From Mesorhizobium sp. Root102 (GTDB lineage Bacteria; Pseudomonadota; Alphaproteobacteria; Rhizobiales; Rhizobiaceae): 64,000 nucleotides of DNA. The notes beneath the pieces are model-generated. The model was not told where the DNA came from, did not search any database, and was given only the letters and a program-made list of their open reading frames with translations. The DNA is taken from positions 62,001-126,000 of the forward strand of contig NZ_LMCP01000004.1 of assembly GCF_001425625.1 (NCBI RefSeq), given 5' to 3'. Shown piece by piece: positions 24,244 through 33,759 of this stretch (position 1 is its first letter; each line of letters begins with the position of its first letter). The translations under genes were made by a program, and so were the position numbers.

Positions 24244-27200
24244 TTACAGCTTGCCAAATCCGCCCGGCGTCGGCGTCGTCAGGATGACGGCGTCGCCGGC
24301 CTGCAGCACGGTCTGGTCGCAGGCTTTCAGCATTTCAATCGTGCCGTCCTTGCGGCGGACCTTGGTCGAACCGACCTCGCCATCGCCGCCTCCGTCCAGC
24401 CCTTTTGGCGGCCGGTTGCGATGCGAGGAGAGGATCGCGCATTCCATTTTCTCGAGGAAGCGGATGGTGCGCCTGGTGCCGTCGCCGGCGTTCCATTTGC
24501 CCTTACCGCCGGAGCCTTCCCGGATGTTGAAATCCTCGAGCAGGACGGGGAAGCGCAGTTCCAGCACTTCCGGGTCGGTGAGGCGCGAATTGGTCATGTG
24601 GGTGTGGACGCCGGATGTGCCGGCAAATCCGCGCCCCGAATTCATGTGCCCGGCCGGGGAGCCGGAGCAGATCGTCTCGTAATACTGATATTGCTTGTTG
24701 CCGAAGGTGAGGTTGTTCATCGTTCCCTGCGCATTGGCCATCGCGCCCATGGCGCCGAACAGCGCGTTGGTAACGTGCTGCGAGGTCTCGACATTGCCGG
24801 CGACGACGGCGGCGGGGTAGGCGGGTTTCAGCATGCAGCCGTCGGGGATGATGATGTTGATTGGCCGCAGACACCCGGCATTCATTGGGATCATGTCCTC
24901 GACCATGACCCGGAACGCATAGAGGACAGCCGCGCGGGCGACCGGCTCCGGCGCATTGAAATTGTTCTTCATGACAGGCGACGTGCCGGTGAAGTCGACC
25001 GTTGCCTCGCGCATTTGCCGGTCGACCGTGATCTTCACCTTGATGACCTGGCCGGTGTCGGTCGGGTATTCGTACTGCGAACTGTCGGGTAGCCGCTCCA
25101 GCACGCGGCGCACGCTTTCGGCGGCATTGTCCTGGACATGGCCCATATAGGCCTCGACGACATCGAGGCCGAAATGCGTGACCATTTTGCGCAGTTCCGC
25201 GACGCCCTTCTCGTTGGCGGCGATCTGCGCCTTGAGGTCGGCGATGTTTTGGTGCGGGTTGCGGGCCGGGTAGCGGTGGTCGGTGAGCAGCGTTTCCAGC
25301 TCCTTCTCGCGGAAGCGGCCACGATCGACGATGCGGAAATTGTCGAACAGCACGCCTTCCTCGTCGACCGTGGTGGCGAGCGGCGTCATCGAGCCGGGTG
25401 CCGTGCCGCCGATATCGGCATGATGGCCGCGCGAGGCGGCCCAGAAGAGGATGTTCTGCTTGATATCGTCGAAAACCGGCGTCACGACAGTGATGTCGGG
25501 CAGATGCGTGCCGCCATTGTAGGGTGCGTTGAGGGCAAAGACGTCGCCGGGGTGGATGTCGCTGGAATTCAGCCGAATGATGGTTTCCACCGAACGGTCC
25601 ATCGAGCCTAGATGCACCGGCATGTGCGGCGCATTGGCGACCAGTGCGCCGGTGCGATCGAAGACGGCGCAGGAAAAATCCAGTCTTTCCTTGATGTTGA
25701 CGGAATAGGCGGTGTTCTGCAGCGTCACGCCCATCTGTTCGGCGATCGACATGAACAGGTTGTTGAAGACCTCCAGCATGACCGGGTCGGCCTCTGTGCC
25801 GAGCGCTGCCTGCCTGCGCTTTTTCTCGACGCGGCGCAGGAGCACATGGTTCTTGGCGGTGATTTCGGCCTGCCAGCCCGGCTCGATGACGATTGTCTGG
25901 TTCGGCTCGATAATCAAGGCAGGACCCGCAACCCTGTTTCCCGGCTTCAGCGCCTCGCGGCGGAAGATGCCTGAAGCGCGCCACTCTCCCTCAGTGAAGA
26001 TTTCGCGGGACTGCGAAGGGCCTACGGCAAGGTCTTCGGTTTGCGATTCACTTTCGTCGCGGCCGCTGCCGCCGGTGTCGGTGCCTTCGACGCCGATGGT
26101 CTCGACGATCATCGGCTTGTCGTCATACACGAAACCGAACTGCGCCTTGTGAGCGATTTCGAAATCGCGCTTGGCCTGGAAAATCGAGTCTGCCTCAAAA
26201 TTCACCGGCAGTGTCGTGTCGGTGCAGTCATAACGAATGTGCAGCACCGGCTTTGCTGCGACCGCATCCTCCGCGATGCCTTGCGCCGCGAGTTCTGCCA
26301 CAACGGCCTTTCTCAAGATGGCGATGAGGTTGCCGATCTCCGTTCTGGACTCTTCGTCAAGCGGCTTGAGCAGCGCCTGCTGGCGCGAGGCAAAGACCGA
26401 GGACAGGCCGATGCCATAGGCCGACAGCAGGCCGGAGAAGGGATGGATCAGGACCGCCTCCATGCCGAGCGCGTCGGCGACCAGGCAGGCGTGCTGGCCG
26501 CCGGCGCCACCGAAGCAGTTCAGGAGATATTCCGTGACGTCATAGCCGCGCTGGACGGAGATCTTCTTGATGGCGTTGGCCATGTTCTCGACGGCAATGG
26601 TGACGAAGCCTTCGGCGACGGCCTCGGGCGTGCGGCCATCGCCGATTTCGGCGGCAAGTGCCGCAAATTTTGCCCGCACCGTCTCGACATCGAGGGGCTG
26701 GTCCTGGCCGGGTCCGAAAATGGCCGGGAAGAAATCGGGTTGAAGCTTGCCCAGCATGACATTGGCGTCGGTGACGGCGAGCGGGCCGCCGCGTCGGTAG
26801 GCGGCAGGGCCGGGATTGGCGCCTGCGGAATCCGGTCCAGCCCGGAAGCGGCCGGCCTCGTAATGCAGGATCGAGCCGCCGCCGGCGGCGACGGTGTGGA
26901 TGCGCATCATCGGCGCGCGGATGCGCACGCCGGCGACTTCGGTGTCGAAGGCACGCTCGTATTCGCCGTCATAATGGGCGACATCGGTGGAGGTGCCACC
27001 CATGTCGAAGCCGATGACCTTGCCGAAACCGGCGAGCTTGGCCGTTTCGACCATGCCGACAACGCCGCCGGCCGGCCCTGACAGCAGCGCGTCCTTGCCC
27101 TGGAACATGTCGGCGGCGGTGAGGCCGCCCGACGACATCATGAACATGAGGCGAGGGCTTTCCCTCCCCCTCGAGGGAAGGGTGGCGCCAAAGTCGCCGG

Positions 27201-28080
27201 GTGGGGTCGGATCGACTGGGTTCGAGGCCCCGGCGGAGCCTTCTGATAGGACCCCCTCTGGCCGCTTTGCCGACTGCCCTTCGCTATGGCTACGGGCGTT
27301 CGTCGCTGAAAAAGCCAAATCGTTGGCGTTTTCTCGGCCTCCGGCCGATCGCTCCTCACCCCCCACAAGGGGGGAGATTGGCGCCGCGCCCAACTCTCCC
27401 GCCACCCTTTGTACATATCTCGACAGGATCGGCGACAGATAGGCGTCGACCACCGTGGTGTCGCCGCGGCCGACCAGTTTGATCAGCGGCGAGACTTCAT
27501 GGCTGACCGAGACCTGGCTGAAACCAAGTTTGCGGCAGACTTTTGCCACCGCTTTCTCGTGGTCGGGATATTTCCAGGCATGCATGAAGACGATGGCCAC
27601 GGCGTCGATGCCATCGGCCCTGGCCTGTTCGATCGCCGGCCGGCAGGCGGCGATGTCGAGCAATTGTTCGACGTAGCCGTCGGCGCGCACGCGCTCGTTG
27701 ATTTCGATGACGCGCTCGTAGAGCTGCTCGGGAAGGATGATCTCCTTGGCGAAGATGTCCGGGCGCGCCTGATAGGCGATCTTCAGCGCATCGCGAAAGC
27801 CCTTGGTGATGAGCAAAAGCACGCGGTCACCCTTGCGCTCCAGCAGCGCATTGGTGGCGACCGTGGTGCCCATCTTGATGTCGCCGATCAGGCCAGGCGG
27901 GATCGCGTCGCCGGCGGACAAGCCGAGAAGGTCGCTAATGCCCTGGATAGCGGCATCGGTATAGGCTTCAGGATTTTCGGAGAGAAGCTTGCGGGGATGC
28001 AGCCCGCCTTGCGGGTCGCGGCCGATGACATCGGTGAACGTGCCGCCACGATCGATCCAGAAATCCCACTTGGTGGTCAT
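24244..28080 (-). CDS. hydantoinase/5-oxoprolinase, fused HyuA-HyuB, with an in-frame repeat insertion
   Basis: A 1278-aa fused enzyme. Residues 1-680 are the HyuA-like ATPase half: [27 protein letters not shown] and [15 protein letters not shown]. Residues about 763-1278 are the HyuB-like half ([18 protein letters not shown], then YNGGTHLPD and [10 protein letters not shown]). Such enzymes open 5-oxoproline or hydantoins using ATP. Residues about 231-306 are a low-complexity insert encoded by a genomic repeat (27160-27390). It separates VAGELG from LMFMMSSGG, which are normally a few residues apart. The frame stays open, so the protein may still fold. The ATG at 28080 has GGGAG upstream. Substrate unproven. 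Confidence 0.9.
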   Translation of the reverse strand: MTTKWDFWIDRGGTFTDVIGRDPQGGLHPRKLLSENPEAYTDAAIQGISDLLGLSAGDAIPPGLIGDIKMGTTVATNALLERKGDRVLLLITKGFRDALKIAYQARPDIFAKEIILPEQLYERVIEINERVRADGYVEQLLDIAACRPAIEQARADGIDAVAIVFMHAWKYPDHEKAVAKVCRKLGFSQVSVSHEVSPLIKLVGRGDTTVVDAYLSPILSRYVQRVAGELGAAPISPLVGGEERSAGGRENANDLAFSATNARSHSEGQSAKRPEGVLSEGSAGASNPVDPTPPGDFGATLPSRGRESPRLMFMMSSGGLTAADMFQGKDALLSGPAGGVVGMVETAKLAGFGKVIGFDMGGTSTDVAHYDGEYERAFDTEVAGVRIRAPMMRIHTVAAGGGSILHYEAGRFRAGPDSAGANPGPAAYRRGGPLAVTDANVMLGKLQPDFFPAIFGPGQDQPLDVETVRAKFAALAAEIGDGRTPEAVAEGFVTIAVENMANAIKKISVQRGYDVTEYLLNCFGGAGGQHACLVADALGMEAVLIHPFSGLLSAYGIGLSSVFASRQQALLKPLDEESRTEIGNLIAILRKAVVAELAAQGIAEDAVAAKPVLHIRYDCTDTTLPVNFEADSIFQAKRDFEIAHKAQFGFVYDDKPMIVETIGVEGTDTGGSGRDESESQTEDLAVGPSQSREIFTEGEWRASGIFRREALKPGNRVAGPALIIEPNQTIVIEPGWQAEITAKNHVLLRRVEKKRRQAALGTEADPVMLEVFNNLFMSIAEQMGVTLQNTAYSVNIKERLDFSCAVFDRTGALVANAPHMPVHLGSMDRSVETIIRLNSSDIHPGDVFALNAPYNGGTHLPDITVVTPVFDDIKQNILFWAASRGHHADIGGTAPGSMTPLATTVDEEGVLFDNFRIVDRGRFREKELETLLTDHRYPARNPHQNIADLKAQIAANEKGVAELRKMVTHFGLDVVEAYMGHVQDNAAESVRRVLERLPDSSQYEYPTDTGQVIKVKITVDRQMREATVDFTGTSPVMKNNFNAPEPVARAAVLYAFRVMVEDMIPMNAGCLRPINIIIPDGCMLKPAYPAAVVAGNVETSQHVTNALFGAMGAMANAQGTMNNLTFGNKQYQYYETICSGSPAGHMNSGRGFAGTSGVHTHMTNSRLTDPEVLELRFPVLLEDFNIREGSGGKGKWNAGDGTRRTIRFLEKMECAILSSHRNRPPKGLDGGGDGEVGSTKVRRKDGTIEMLKACDQTVLQAGDAVILTTPTPGGFGKL
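27160..27390 (-). repeat. genomic repeat element inserted in frame within the hydantoinase gene
   Basis: About 230 bases (limits approximate) coding for roughly 76 extra residues. Its right part (27260-27390) contains GGGCGTTCGT, AAAAGCCAA, TTGGC and CTCACCCCCC, which recur in the same order at 61300-61410. The ends contain GGCGCC. The element is probably a rhizobial intergenic repeat that landed in coding DNA. Confidence 0.65.
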
Positions 28081-28258
28081 GCGGCAAGCTCCCGGCATTT
28101 GGTCGATGCAATCTGTTAGTTCGCAATGGCTTGGCCGGCAACGGCCATGCGCACGATGTTACATGCGGACACGCAACGTTACGAAACTCATGGCTATCTG
28201 ATGCATTTCCTCTTCGAGCGTTCACTGTAACGTGAGCGTCTGTTAAAGGAGAGATGTT

Positions 28259-28459
28259 ATGAAAAAGCTCATTCTTGCGTCCGTTTCCGCGTTGGCCTTG
28301 CTTGGCGTTGCCGCCTGCAGCGACAGCGGCACGGATAACACCACCACCCAGAGCACCAACCCGCCGGCAGCCGAACAGCCGATGAAGCCGGCCACGCCTG
28401 ATGCACCGAAGCCTACCGAACCGGCTCCGGCAACACCGGCTCCTGCGCCTGCGCAGTAG
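28259..28459 (+). CDS. small proline-rich lipoprotein
   Basis: A 66-aa protein. The leader ends in a lipobox GVAAC, with the lipidated cysteine near residue 20. The mature part is a short acidic/Thr stretch followed by a Pro-Ala-rich tail (from about residue 35). No enzymatic domain is seen. It probably extends through the periplasm from the membrane anchor. An AAGGAGAG ribosome binding site precedes the ATG, and a terminator follows at 28492, so it is likely a monocistronic gene. The hydantoinase gene is divergent, with 178 bases between the starts. Confidence 0.8.
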   Translation: MKKLILASVSALALLGVAACSDSGTDNTTTQSTNPPAAEQPMKPATPDAPKPTEPAPATPAPAPAQ

Positions 28460-28491
28460 TTGCGTAAGCGGTACTTCGTTTGATGAATGAG

Positions 28492-28517
28492 AAAGGCCGG
28501 CTCACGTCGGCCTTTTT
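28492..28517 (+). terminator. intrinsic terminator after the small lipoprotein
   Basis: AAAGGCCG (28492-28499) pairs with CGGCCTTT (28508-28515) around an 8-base loop and runs into T's at 28513-28517. Confidence 0.8.
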
Positions 28518-28623
28518 CATACTGTCCGAGCGCCGCGGTCGTCAGCGTCGGACCGATTTGTCGTAAGGCCTGCGGCACTGTCCCGGCTTGATAGCGGGGG
28601 GCGGTGGCACTAAGAAGCAGGCC

Positions 28624-29343
28624 ATGTCGATTTGGGATCGCCTCGGCGAATTCATCACCCGCGTTTCATCTTCAGCCTCGTCGGGTGTCGCCGACGTCGT
28701 CGAGGCCGTGCGCACGGTTTTCTCCGGCGATGCGGATCTGCGCCGGCGTGTCGCCTTCTCGGTGGCGATGATCGCGCTGTCGGCCAAGATGGCCAAGGCC
28801 GATGGCATCGTCACCCAGGACGAGGTGCGCGCCTTCCAGGAAATCTTCGAGGTGCCGCCGAAGGAAACGCGCAATGTAGCGCGGCTGTTCGATCTCGCTC
28901 AGCGCGACGTGGCCGGTTTCGAGACCTATGCAGAGCGGATGGCGCAGATGTGCGGTTCCGGGCATTCCAACTGCGTGATGCTGGAAGACATACTCGACGG
29001 CCTCTTCCACATCGCCAAGGCCGACGGGCTAGTGCATGAGCACGAAGGCCTGTTCCTGCACCGGATCGCCGAGATTTTCCGCATCGACGAGGCGCATTAC
29101 GAGGCCATCATGGCGCGGCACGTCAATCTGGGCGCCGGGGATCCCTATGTCGTGCTTGGCATCGAGCGCGGCAAGCCGTTCGAAGAGGTCAAGAAGCGCT
29201 ATCGCAAGCTGGTTTCCGACAATCATCCGGACCGGCTGATCGCGCGCGGCCTGCCGCAGGAATTCATCAAGATCGCGACGACCAGGGTGGCGGCGATCAA
29301 TGCCGCCTATGAGATGATCGAGCGGGGCCTGCGCCACGCATGA
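28624..29343 (+). CDS. TerB-like/DnaJ-domain protein (DjlA-like)
   Basis: A 239-aa protein. Residues about 40-165 form a TerB-like helical domain (KADGIVTQDEVRAFQEIF and KADGLVHEHEGLFLHRIAE, two acidic metal-binding-like repeats). The C-terminal J-domain (about 175-239) carries HPDR in DNHPDRLI, the residues that stimulate Hsp70 (DnaK) ATPase. It lacks the N-terminal membrane helix of E. coli DjlA. The gene overlaps the amidase start (ATGA), so the chaperone-like and wall enzymes are coupled. ATG 28624 was preferred over 28588. Confidence 0.85.
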   Translation: MSIWDRLGEFITRVSSSASSGVADVVEAVRTVFSGDADLRRRVAFSVAMIALSAKMAKADGIVTQDEVRAFQEIFEVPPKETRNVARLFDLAQRDVAGFETYAERMAQMCGSGHSNCVMLEDILDGLFHIAKADGLVHEHEGLFLHRIAEIFRIDEAHYEAIMARHVNLGAGDPYVVLGIERGKPFEEVKKRYRKLVSDNHPDRLIARGLPQEFIKIATTRVAAINAAYEMIERGLRHA

Positions 29344-30095
29344 GCGGCTTCCTGCCCGACGAGCCACGCGCCGAGGTCAGGGTATCGCCGAATTTCGGTC
29401 CGCGGCGCGAGACGCTCAAGCCTGATATGATCGTGCTGCATTACACCGGCATGGCGACCGGCGTCGGGGCCGAAGCGTGGCTGTGCGATCCGGCCAGCGA
29501 GGTCTCGTCGCATTATCTCGTCCATGAGAATGGCCACATCGTGCAGATGGTCAGGGAAAGCGACCGCGCCTGGCACGCCGGCAAGAGTTCGTGGTTCGGA
29601 CGCGCCGACATTAATTCCTGTTCGGTCGGCATCGAGATCGTCAATCCGGGACATTCGCTGGGCTATCCCGGTTTCCCCAGGCGGCAGATCGATGCGGTGA
29701 TCGGGCTGTGCAAGGGGATCGCCGGTCGGCATTCGATTGCCGCCGAGCGGGTGCTGGCGCATTCCGACGTGGCGCCGGGGCGCAAAGTCGATCCGGGCGA
29801 GAAGTTCCCGTGGCGGACGCTGTTCGATGCCGGTGTTGGCCATCTCGTGGCGGCCGCGCCCGTCCGGCGAGGAGCCACGCTGACAGTTGGCGACACCGGC
29901 GGCGATGTCGAGGCGTTGCAGTCGATGCTGGCGCTCTACGGCTATGGCGTCGAGATATCGGGTATTTTCGACCGGCAGACGGAGATCGTCGTCGAGGCCT
30001 TCCAGCGGCATTTCCGGCCGCGCAAGGTGGATGGCGTTGCCGATGGCTCGACGCTGCGGACGCTGCAAAGGCTGCTTGCTTCCGTCAGGTCCTGA
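29340..30095 (+). CDS. N-acetylmuramoyl-L-alanine amidase (AmpD/AmiD-like) with peptidoglycan-binding domain
   Basis: A 251-aa protein. Amidase_2 domain with zinc ligands His34 (IVLHYTG), His141 (LAHSDVAPG) and Asp151, plus Glu99 in VGIEIVNPG. The C-terminal part (about 185-250) is a PG_binding_1 repeat. The enzyme removes the stem peptide from MurNAc or anhydro-MurNAc. No signal peptide is visible, so it could be a cytosolic AmpD-like recycling enzyme. The PG-binding domain, however, fits a periplasmic target such as AmiD. Its ATG overlaps the TerB-DnaJ stop. Confidence 0.88.
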   Translation: MSGFLPDEPRAEVRVSPNFGPRRETLKPDMIVLHYTGMATGVGAEAWLCDPASEVSSHYLVHENGHIVQMVRESDRAWHAGKSSWFGRADINSCSVGIEIVNPGHSLGYPGFPRRQIDAVIGLCKGIAGRHSIAAERVLAHSDVAPGRKVDPGEKFPWRTLFDAGVGHLVAAAPVRRGATLTVGDTGGDVEALQSMLALYGYGVEISGIFDRQTEIVVEAFQRHFRPRKVDGVADGSTLRTLQRLLASVRS

Positions 30096-30304
30096 CTTCC
30101 GGAGGATCTCTACCAAGCAACCTCTTCCAGTCCTTAAATTACAAGCTGTCATTCAAAGTGAATTGCCTGGCCTTGTTTGACACCAATTCGAGCGTCAAAC
30201 GGCTGACGTGCAGATATCGGACCCCCAGCCCCCGGAGCTATTCCGATATTGATTAGGCGTTGCTGCGTGAACATCTTCATGCGGCTCAGACAGAACAGGA
30301 TCAC

Positions 30305-31030
30305 ATGCAGAAATTGACCGTTTTAACGGCAGCTCTTGCTGCTGGCGCAATGACTTTTGCCTTCAGTGCCGCACATGCCGCCCCACTCAGCCCGCGGGCC
30401 GACCAAGGGCTTGTCTTGGCATCCGCAAAAAGCGGCAAGGCCGCACTGGCAAAAAGCGGCAAGGCAGGCCACGACGCCAAGGCGACGAAGCGGGCTTCCG
30501 CCAAAGCGGAAAAGGCAAGCTGGTCCAAGCCGAAGAAATCCACCAAAAGGCAGACGAAGCGTGGCCGCAGGACCGTCGACATGATGGCAACGGCGTCGAT
30601 TGGAGCCCGGAACGCGGCGGCATCGACGGCCGCAGTGGCCAGCACCGGCCAGTATTCCGCAATCGTGGCCCGCTATGCGGCGATCGAAGGCGTGCCCGTG
30701 TCGCTCGCCACGGCGGTCATCAAGATCGAGAGCAACTACCGGCCTAACATCGTCGGCAGCGCCGGCGAGATCGGCCTGATGCAGATCAAGCCGGCGACGG
30801 CGCGGATGATGGGCTACAATGGTTCCGCCAAGGGCCTGTTCGATCCCGACACCAACATCAAATACGGCATGAAATACCTTGCCATGGCGCGGAATCTCGG
30901 CGGCGGCACGACCTGCGGCACGATTCTGAAATACAATGCTGGACACGCCGCAACGCGGATGAACCCGGTGTCAGCCGCCTATTGCGGCAAGGTCAAGGTG
31001 CAGATGGCTGCGCTTGGATCGCCCGCATAA
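30305..31030 (+). CDS. exported lytic transglycosylase (SLT domain)
   Basis: A 241-aa protein. Residues 1-25 form a signal peptide (ending AHAA). Residues 40-100 are a Lys/Ala/Ser-rich basic linker with SGKA repeats. The SLT domain covers about 125-235, with the catalytic Glu in VIKIESNYRP, GEIGLMQIKPATA and YNAGHAA. It cleaves peptidoglycan glycan strands non-hydrolytically in the periplasm. The basic linker could bind anionic wall or DNA. The ATG at 30305 begins the leader; the frame upstream is open but unrelated. rnpB starts 47 bases after the stop. Confidence 0.88.
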   Translation: MQKLTVLTAALAAGAMTFAFSAAHAAPLSPRADQGLVLASAKSGKAALAKSGKAGHDAKATKRASAKAEKASWSKPKKSTKRQTKRGRRTVDMMATASIGARNAAASTAAVASTGQYSAIVARYAAIEGVPVSLATAVIKIESNYRPNIVGSAGEIGLMQIKPATARMMGYNGSAKGLFDPDTNIKYGMKYLAMARNLGGGTTCGTILKYNAGHAATRMNPVSAAYCGKVKVQMAALGSPA

Positions 31031-31077
31031 GTCTGCTTTTTCGTTTGCGTTTTCGGGCGCGAACCCCTTTATACGCC

Positions 31078-31489
31078 TTGCCAGCTGGCTGGGCGGCCGC
31101 ACCCGCAAACGCCGAAAGGTCGCGGGTGAGGAAAGTCCGGGCTCCATGGAAACACGGTGCCGGTTAATGGCCGGCGGGGGCGACCCCAGGGAAAGTGCCA
31201 CAGAAAGCAAACCGCCACGATCCGGCTTGCCGGATTCGGGGCAAGGGTGAAAGGGTGGGGTAAGAGCCCACCGCGCGACTGGCAACAGGAGCGGCACGGT
31301 AAACCCCACCGGGAGCAAGACCGAATAGGGGCGGTGCGAGGGGAAACCCTCGAGGGCTGTTTCCGGCTCACCGTCCGGGTAGGTTGCATGAGGCGCATGG
31401 CAACATGCGCCCAAGATGAATGGCCGCCACGTTCTCGCGCCGCAAGGGGCGAGGGCCATACAGAACCCGGCTTACAGGCCAGCTGGCAA
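31078..31489 (+). ncRNA. rnpB: RNase P RNA (type A)
   Basis: About 412 bases. The 5' and 3' ends form a perfect 12-bp P1 helix (TTGCCAGCTGGC at 31078-31089 with GCCAGCTGGCAA at 31478-31489). The universally conserved P4 strands are present: GAGGAAAGTCCGGGCTCC near 31130 and ACAGAACCCGGCTTACAGGCC near 31460. The loop sequences ACAGAAA and GGTAAACCCC (31200-31315) are also typical. It is the catalytic RNA that removes tRNA 5' leaders. Long open frames over it are spurious. Confidence 0.97.
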
Positions 31490-31610
31490 TTATCTCCATA
31501 TCGAAGAGAAGTATTTTGAGATCAGCAGGTTGCGCCCTCGGGCGAGCCTGTTGATTCAAGCTTGTTCAGCGATCCATTGGCGCGCGCGGGAAACGGCCAT
31601 TGCTTAAAAT

Positions 31611-31631
31611 TGGTACAATTAAATCGTACCA
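31611..31631 (+). promoter_or_regulatory. candidate operator of the ParDE operon
   Basis: Inverted repeat TGGTAC - 9 bases - GTACCA, 31 bases before parD, in a local AT-rich stretch. It is suited for autoregulation by ParD or the ParDE complex. Inferred from position and symmetry. Confidence 0.6.
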
Positions 31632-31661
31632 TGGATTGGCTGATAGCATCGGGAGCGCATC

Positions 31662-31982
31662 ATGGGACAGGTCGACAAACGCAGCATCACGCTGTCGCCG
31701 GAACTGGCGCAAGCGGTGGACGACGTGGTCGCCGCCGGCGAATATGCGTCGGCCAGGGAAGTGATCCGCGATGCGCTCAGGCTATGGAAGGACCGCCGCG
31801 ATCTGCATGGCTACACGCTGGAGGAATTGCGCAAGCTGGTGCAGGAGGGCATCGACAGCGGGCCGGCGCAAGACGGCCAGCCAATCATGGAACGTCTGCG
31901 CGCCAAATGTATGAAAATGGCCGAGGCCAAGGCTTCCACGAGTGAAGTATCGCCTGCTTCCCCAAGCAGTGGTCGACCTTGA
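31662..31982 (+). CDS. parD: ParD-type antitoxin (CopG/ribbon-helix-helix)
   Basis: A 106-aa protein whose N-terminus (RSITLSPELAQAVDDVV, then EVIRDALRLWK) forms a ribbon-helix-helix DNA-binding motif. The C-terminal part (EELRKLVQEGIDSG) would wrap the toxin. It lies in the classic antitoxin-toxin order, overlapping parE by 41 bases. Antitoxins of this type repress their own operon. Confidence 0.9.
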   Translation: MGQVDKRSITLSPELAQAVDDVVAAGEYASAREVIRDALRLWKDRRDLHGYTLEELRKLVQEGIDSGPAQDGQPIMERLRAKCMKMAEAKASTSEVSPASPSSGRP

Positions 31983-32223
31983 CTACATTGCCGGCCACGA
32001 TCCCTGGGCGGCAATCCGTCTCGTGGATGCGTTGGAAAGACGGTGGGATTTGCTGACTTTGCATCCCTTCTCAGATGCGCCGCGCGATGACATCGTGCCC
32101 CGCATCCGTCATCTGCTCGTCGGCGACTATCTCACCTTGTATCGGGTTGGTGACGGCGCGATCGAGATCATCCGCGTGCTGCACGGCCATCGCAACATCG
32201 AAGCCGATGATCTCGGCCCGTGA
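31942..32223 (+). CDS. parE: ParE-type toxin (RelE/ParE superfamily)
   Basis: A 93-aa protein with the ParE pattern: YRLLPQAVVDLDYIAGHDP, LERRWDLLTLHPF, and YLTLYRVGDGAIEIIRVLHGHR at the end. ParE toxins poison DNA gyrase; RelE-like activity cannot be excluded. It starts with GTG at 31942 inside the parD end. Its stop is 9 bases from the convergent cystathionine enzyme gene. Confidence 0.88.
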   Translation: MKYRLLPQAVVDLDYIAGHDPWAAIRLVDALERRWDLLTLHPFSDAPRDDIVPRIRHLLVGDYLTLYRVGDGAIEIIRVLHGHRNIEADDLGP

Positions 32224-32232
32224 TCGGTCCGA

Positions 32233-33348
32233 TCAGCCGCTGATCTTGTCCAGCGACGCCTCGATCGCCTTCCAAAGCTCTTCCACCGGTTCGCAGCCGA
32301 CCGAGAGGCGAACGAAACCGGCGGAAACCGCATCACCCCGCTTCGAGCGCCGCTCGGCGGAGGTATGAACGCCGCCGAAGGATGTCGCGGCCTGCATCAG
32401 TTGGCAGTTGTTGATGAAATCCTCGGCCTTGTCCTCCGAGGCGAGCTCGAAAGAGATGAGAAAGCCGAAGCGCTCCATCTGGGCGCGGGCAAGATTGTGC
32501 GACGGATCGCTTTCCAGTCCGGGAAAACGCAGGCCGCTGATCGCTCGGTGGCCTTTCAGCCGTCGCGCGATCACCTCCGCCGAGGCGCACATGCGGTCGA
32601 AGCGCACATCCAGTGTTTCGAGGCCGCGATGCACCAGCCAGGCTTCGAACGGGCCGGGAATGCTGCCGGAAACCTCGCGCCAGCCGGTCACGGCGGCGAT
32701 GATATCGGCATTGCGGCTGGCGACGTGGCCGAACAGCACATCGGAATGGCCATTGGGCGCTTTGGTGTCGGCGGCAACGACGATATCGGCGCCATGGTCG
32801 AGCGGCCGCTGGCCGAAGGGCGTCATCGTCGTGTTGTCTACGACAAGGAGCGCGCCGGCTTTGTGAACTGCGTCGGCAACGGCCGCAATATCGCAGATAT
32901 CCAGCCCCGGATTGGCGGGTGTTTCGACAAACGCCAGGCGATATCCGTCGAAGCTGCCATCGAGGAAGGTCGAGGTCGGCCTGACATCGTAGGTGATGCC
33001 GAGCGGCTTGAGGAAGCGATCGGCCAGCGCCCTTGTCGTGTGGTAGCCGTCCGAAGGCAGCAGGATACGGTCGCCGGCCTTGAGCACGGCAAAAAACGCC
33101 GCCGAGATCGCCGCCATTCCGGAAGGGAAGGCGACGCAGGGCGCGTCCTCAAGATGGGCCAGCATATGCTCGACCGCATCCCAGGTCGGGTTGCTGAAGC
33201 GGCCGTACTGGTTGAAGCCAGTGGCGTCGCCAGGCGCGTGAAAAATAGCGGCCATGGTCAGGGGCAGGGGAATGGAATCGCCCATGGCAAGCCAGCTATT
33301 GCGCAGATGGGGAAGTGCTGCAGCGCGACTGCTCGTTGTTTCAGACAT
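32233..33348 (-). CDS. cystathionine gamma-synthase/lyase family PLP enzyme
   Basis: A 371-aa fold-type I enzyme of Cys/Met metabolism. The PLP lysine lies in AADTKAPNGHSD, and LFGHVASRN follows. YGRFSNPTWDAVEHMLAHLE, VAFPSGMAAISAAF and SDGYHTTR are family segments. The family includes cystathionine gamma-synthase, gamma-lyase and O-acylhomoserine sulfhydrylase; the exact reaction is left open. Some bases near the lysine differ from the typical SxTKYxxGHSD form, a sign of a diverged subfamily. It lies between ParDE and the dcw cluster, unlinked to other Cys/Met genes. Confidence 0.88.
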   Translation of the reverse strand: MSETTSSRAAALPHLRNSWLAMGDSIPLPLTMAAIFHAPGDATGFNQYGRFSNPTWDAVEHMLAHLEDAPCVAFPSGMAAISAAFFAVLKAGDRILLPSDGYHTTRALADRFLKPLGITYDVRPTSTFLDGSFDGYRLAFVETPANPGLDICDIAAVADAVHKAGALLVVDNTTMTPFGQRPLDHGADIVVAADTKAPNGHSDVLFGHVASRNADIIAAVTGWREVSGSIPGPFEAWLVHRGLETLDVRFDRMCASAEVIARRLKGHRAISGLRFPGLESDPSHNLARAQMERFGFLISFELASEDKAEDFINNCQLMQAATSFGGVHTSAERRSKRGDAVSAGFVRLSVGCEPVEELWKAIEASLDKISG

Positions 33349-33759
33349 CGATATTTCTAACCCTGTTGGTGACCGACCGGATGCGGCGAGACGCTATGCT
33401 GGGTAGCGGCTCGCGGCAAGGCGCGTCCGGTTGGGCCAGGCGGCTCTAAACGCTTCGTTAGGCTTAATGATCCATAAAGACGAGACGTGCCGTCACGGCT
33501 GCTCTCATTGGTCGCGGCGGGCGTGTTTGTGAAGCCTATTCCCGTTGACGCCCATAGGGCCCCATGATATCCCATCTCGACATCAAAGCCTTCGTTCCGC
33601 GTCAGGGTAAAGCGTACGCCAATCGGGCAGCCGCGGCGGCTGCGCGTTTGCTGGTTTTTGCCCGTGCGGACGAGGTTGATACGGGGCAAGGAACGCGCTG
33701 TGGCGGCGCGTGCGAAAAGATGGAGAGGGGTGCGGCGGCGCAAGCGGCTGCAGCGTTTA
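33349..33759 (+). promoter_or_regulatory. intergenic region before mraZ with a possible promoter
   Basis: About 410 bases with no protein I would support. TTGACG at 33545-33550, 17 bases before TATCCC at 33568-33573, is a weak sigma70-like promoter. No convincing MraZ-binding direct repeats (TGGG-type) were seen. The only repeats are short GC runs. The plus-strand frame is open across much of it, but this appears to be GC bias. Confidence 0.35.

Noticed and set aside
27160..27390. Frameshift or pseudogene in the hydantoinase
   Set aside because: The frame is open end to end and all catalytic segments remain; the change is an in-frame insertion.
31078..31489. Protein-coding frames across 31078-31489
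   Set aside because: The region is RNase P RNA with P1 and P4 helices; the frames are accidental.
33690..33759. MraZ-binding direct repeats upstream of mraZ
   Set aside because: Several GTGG/TGGAG-like words occur, but spacing is irregular and such words are common in GC-rich DNA.
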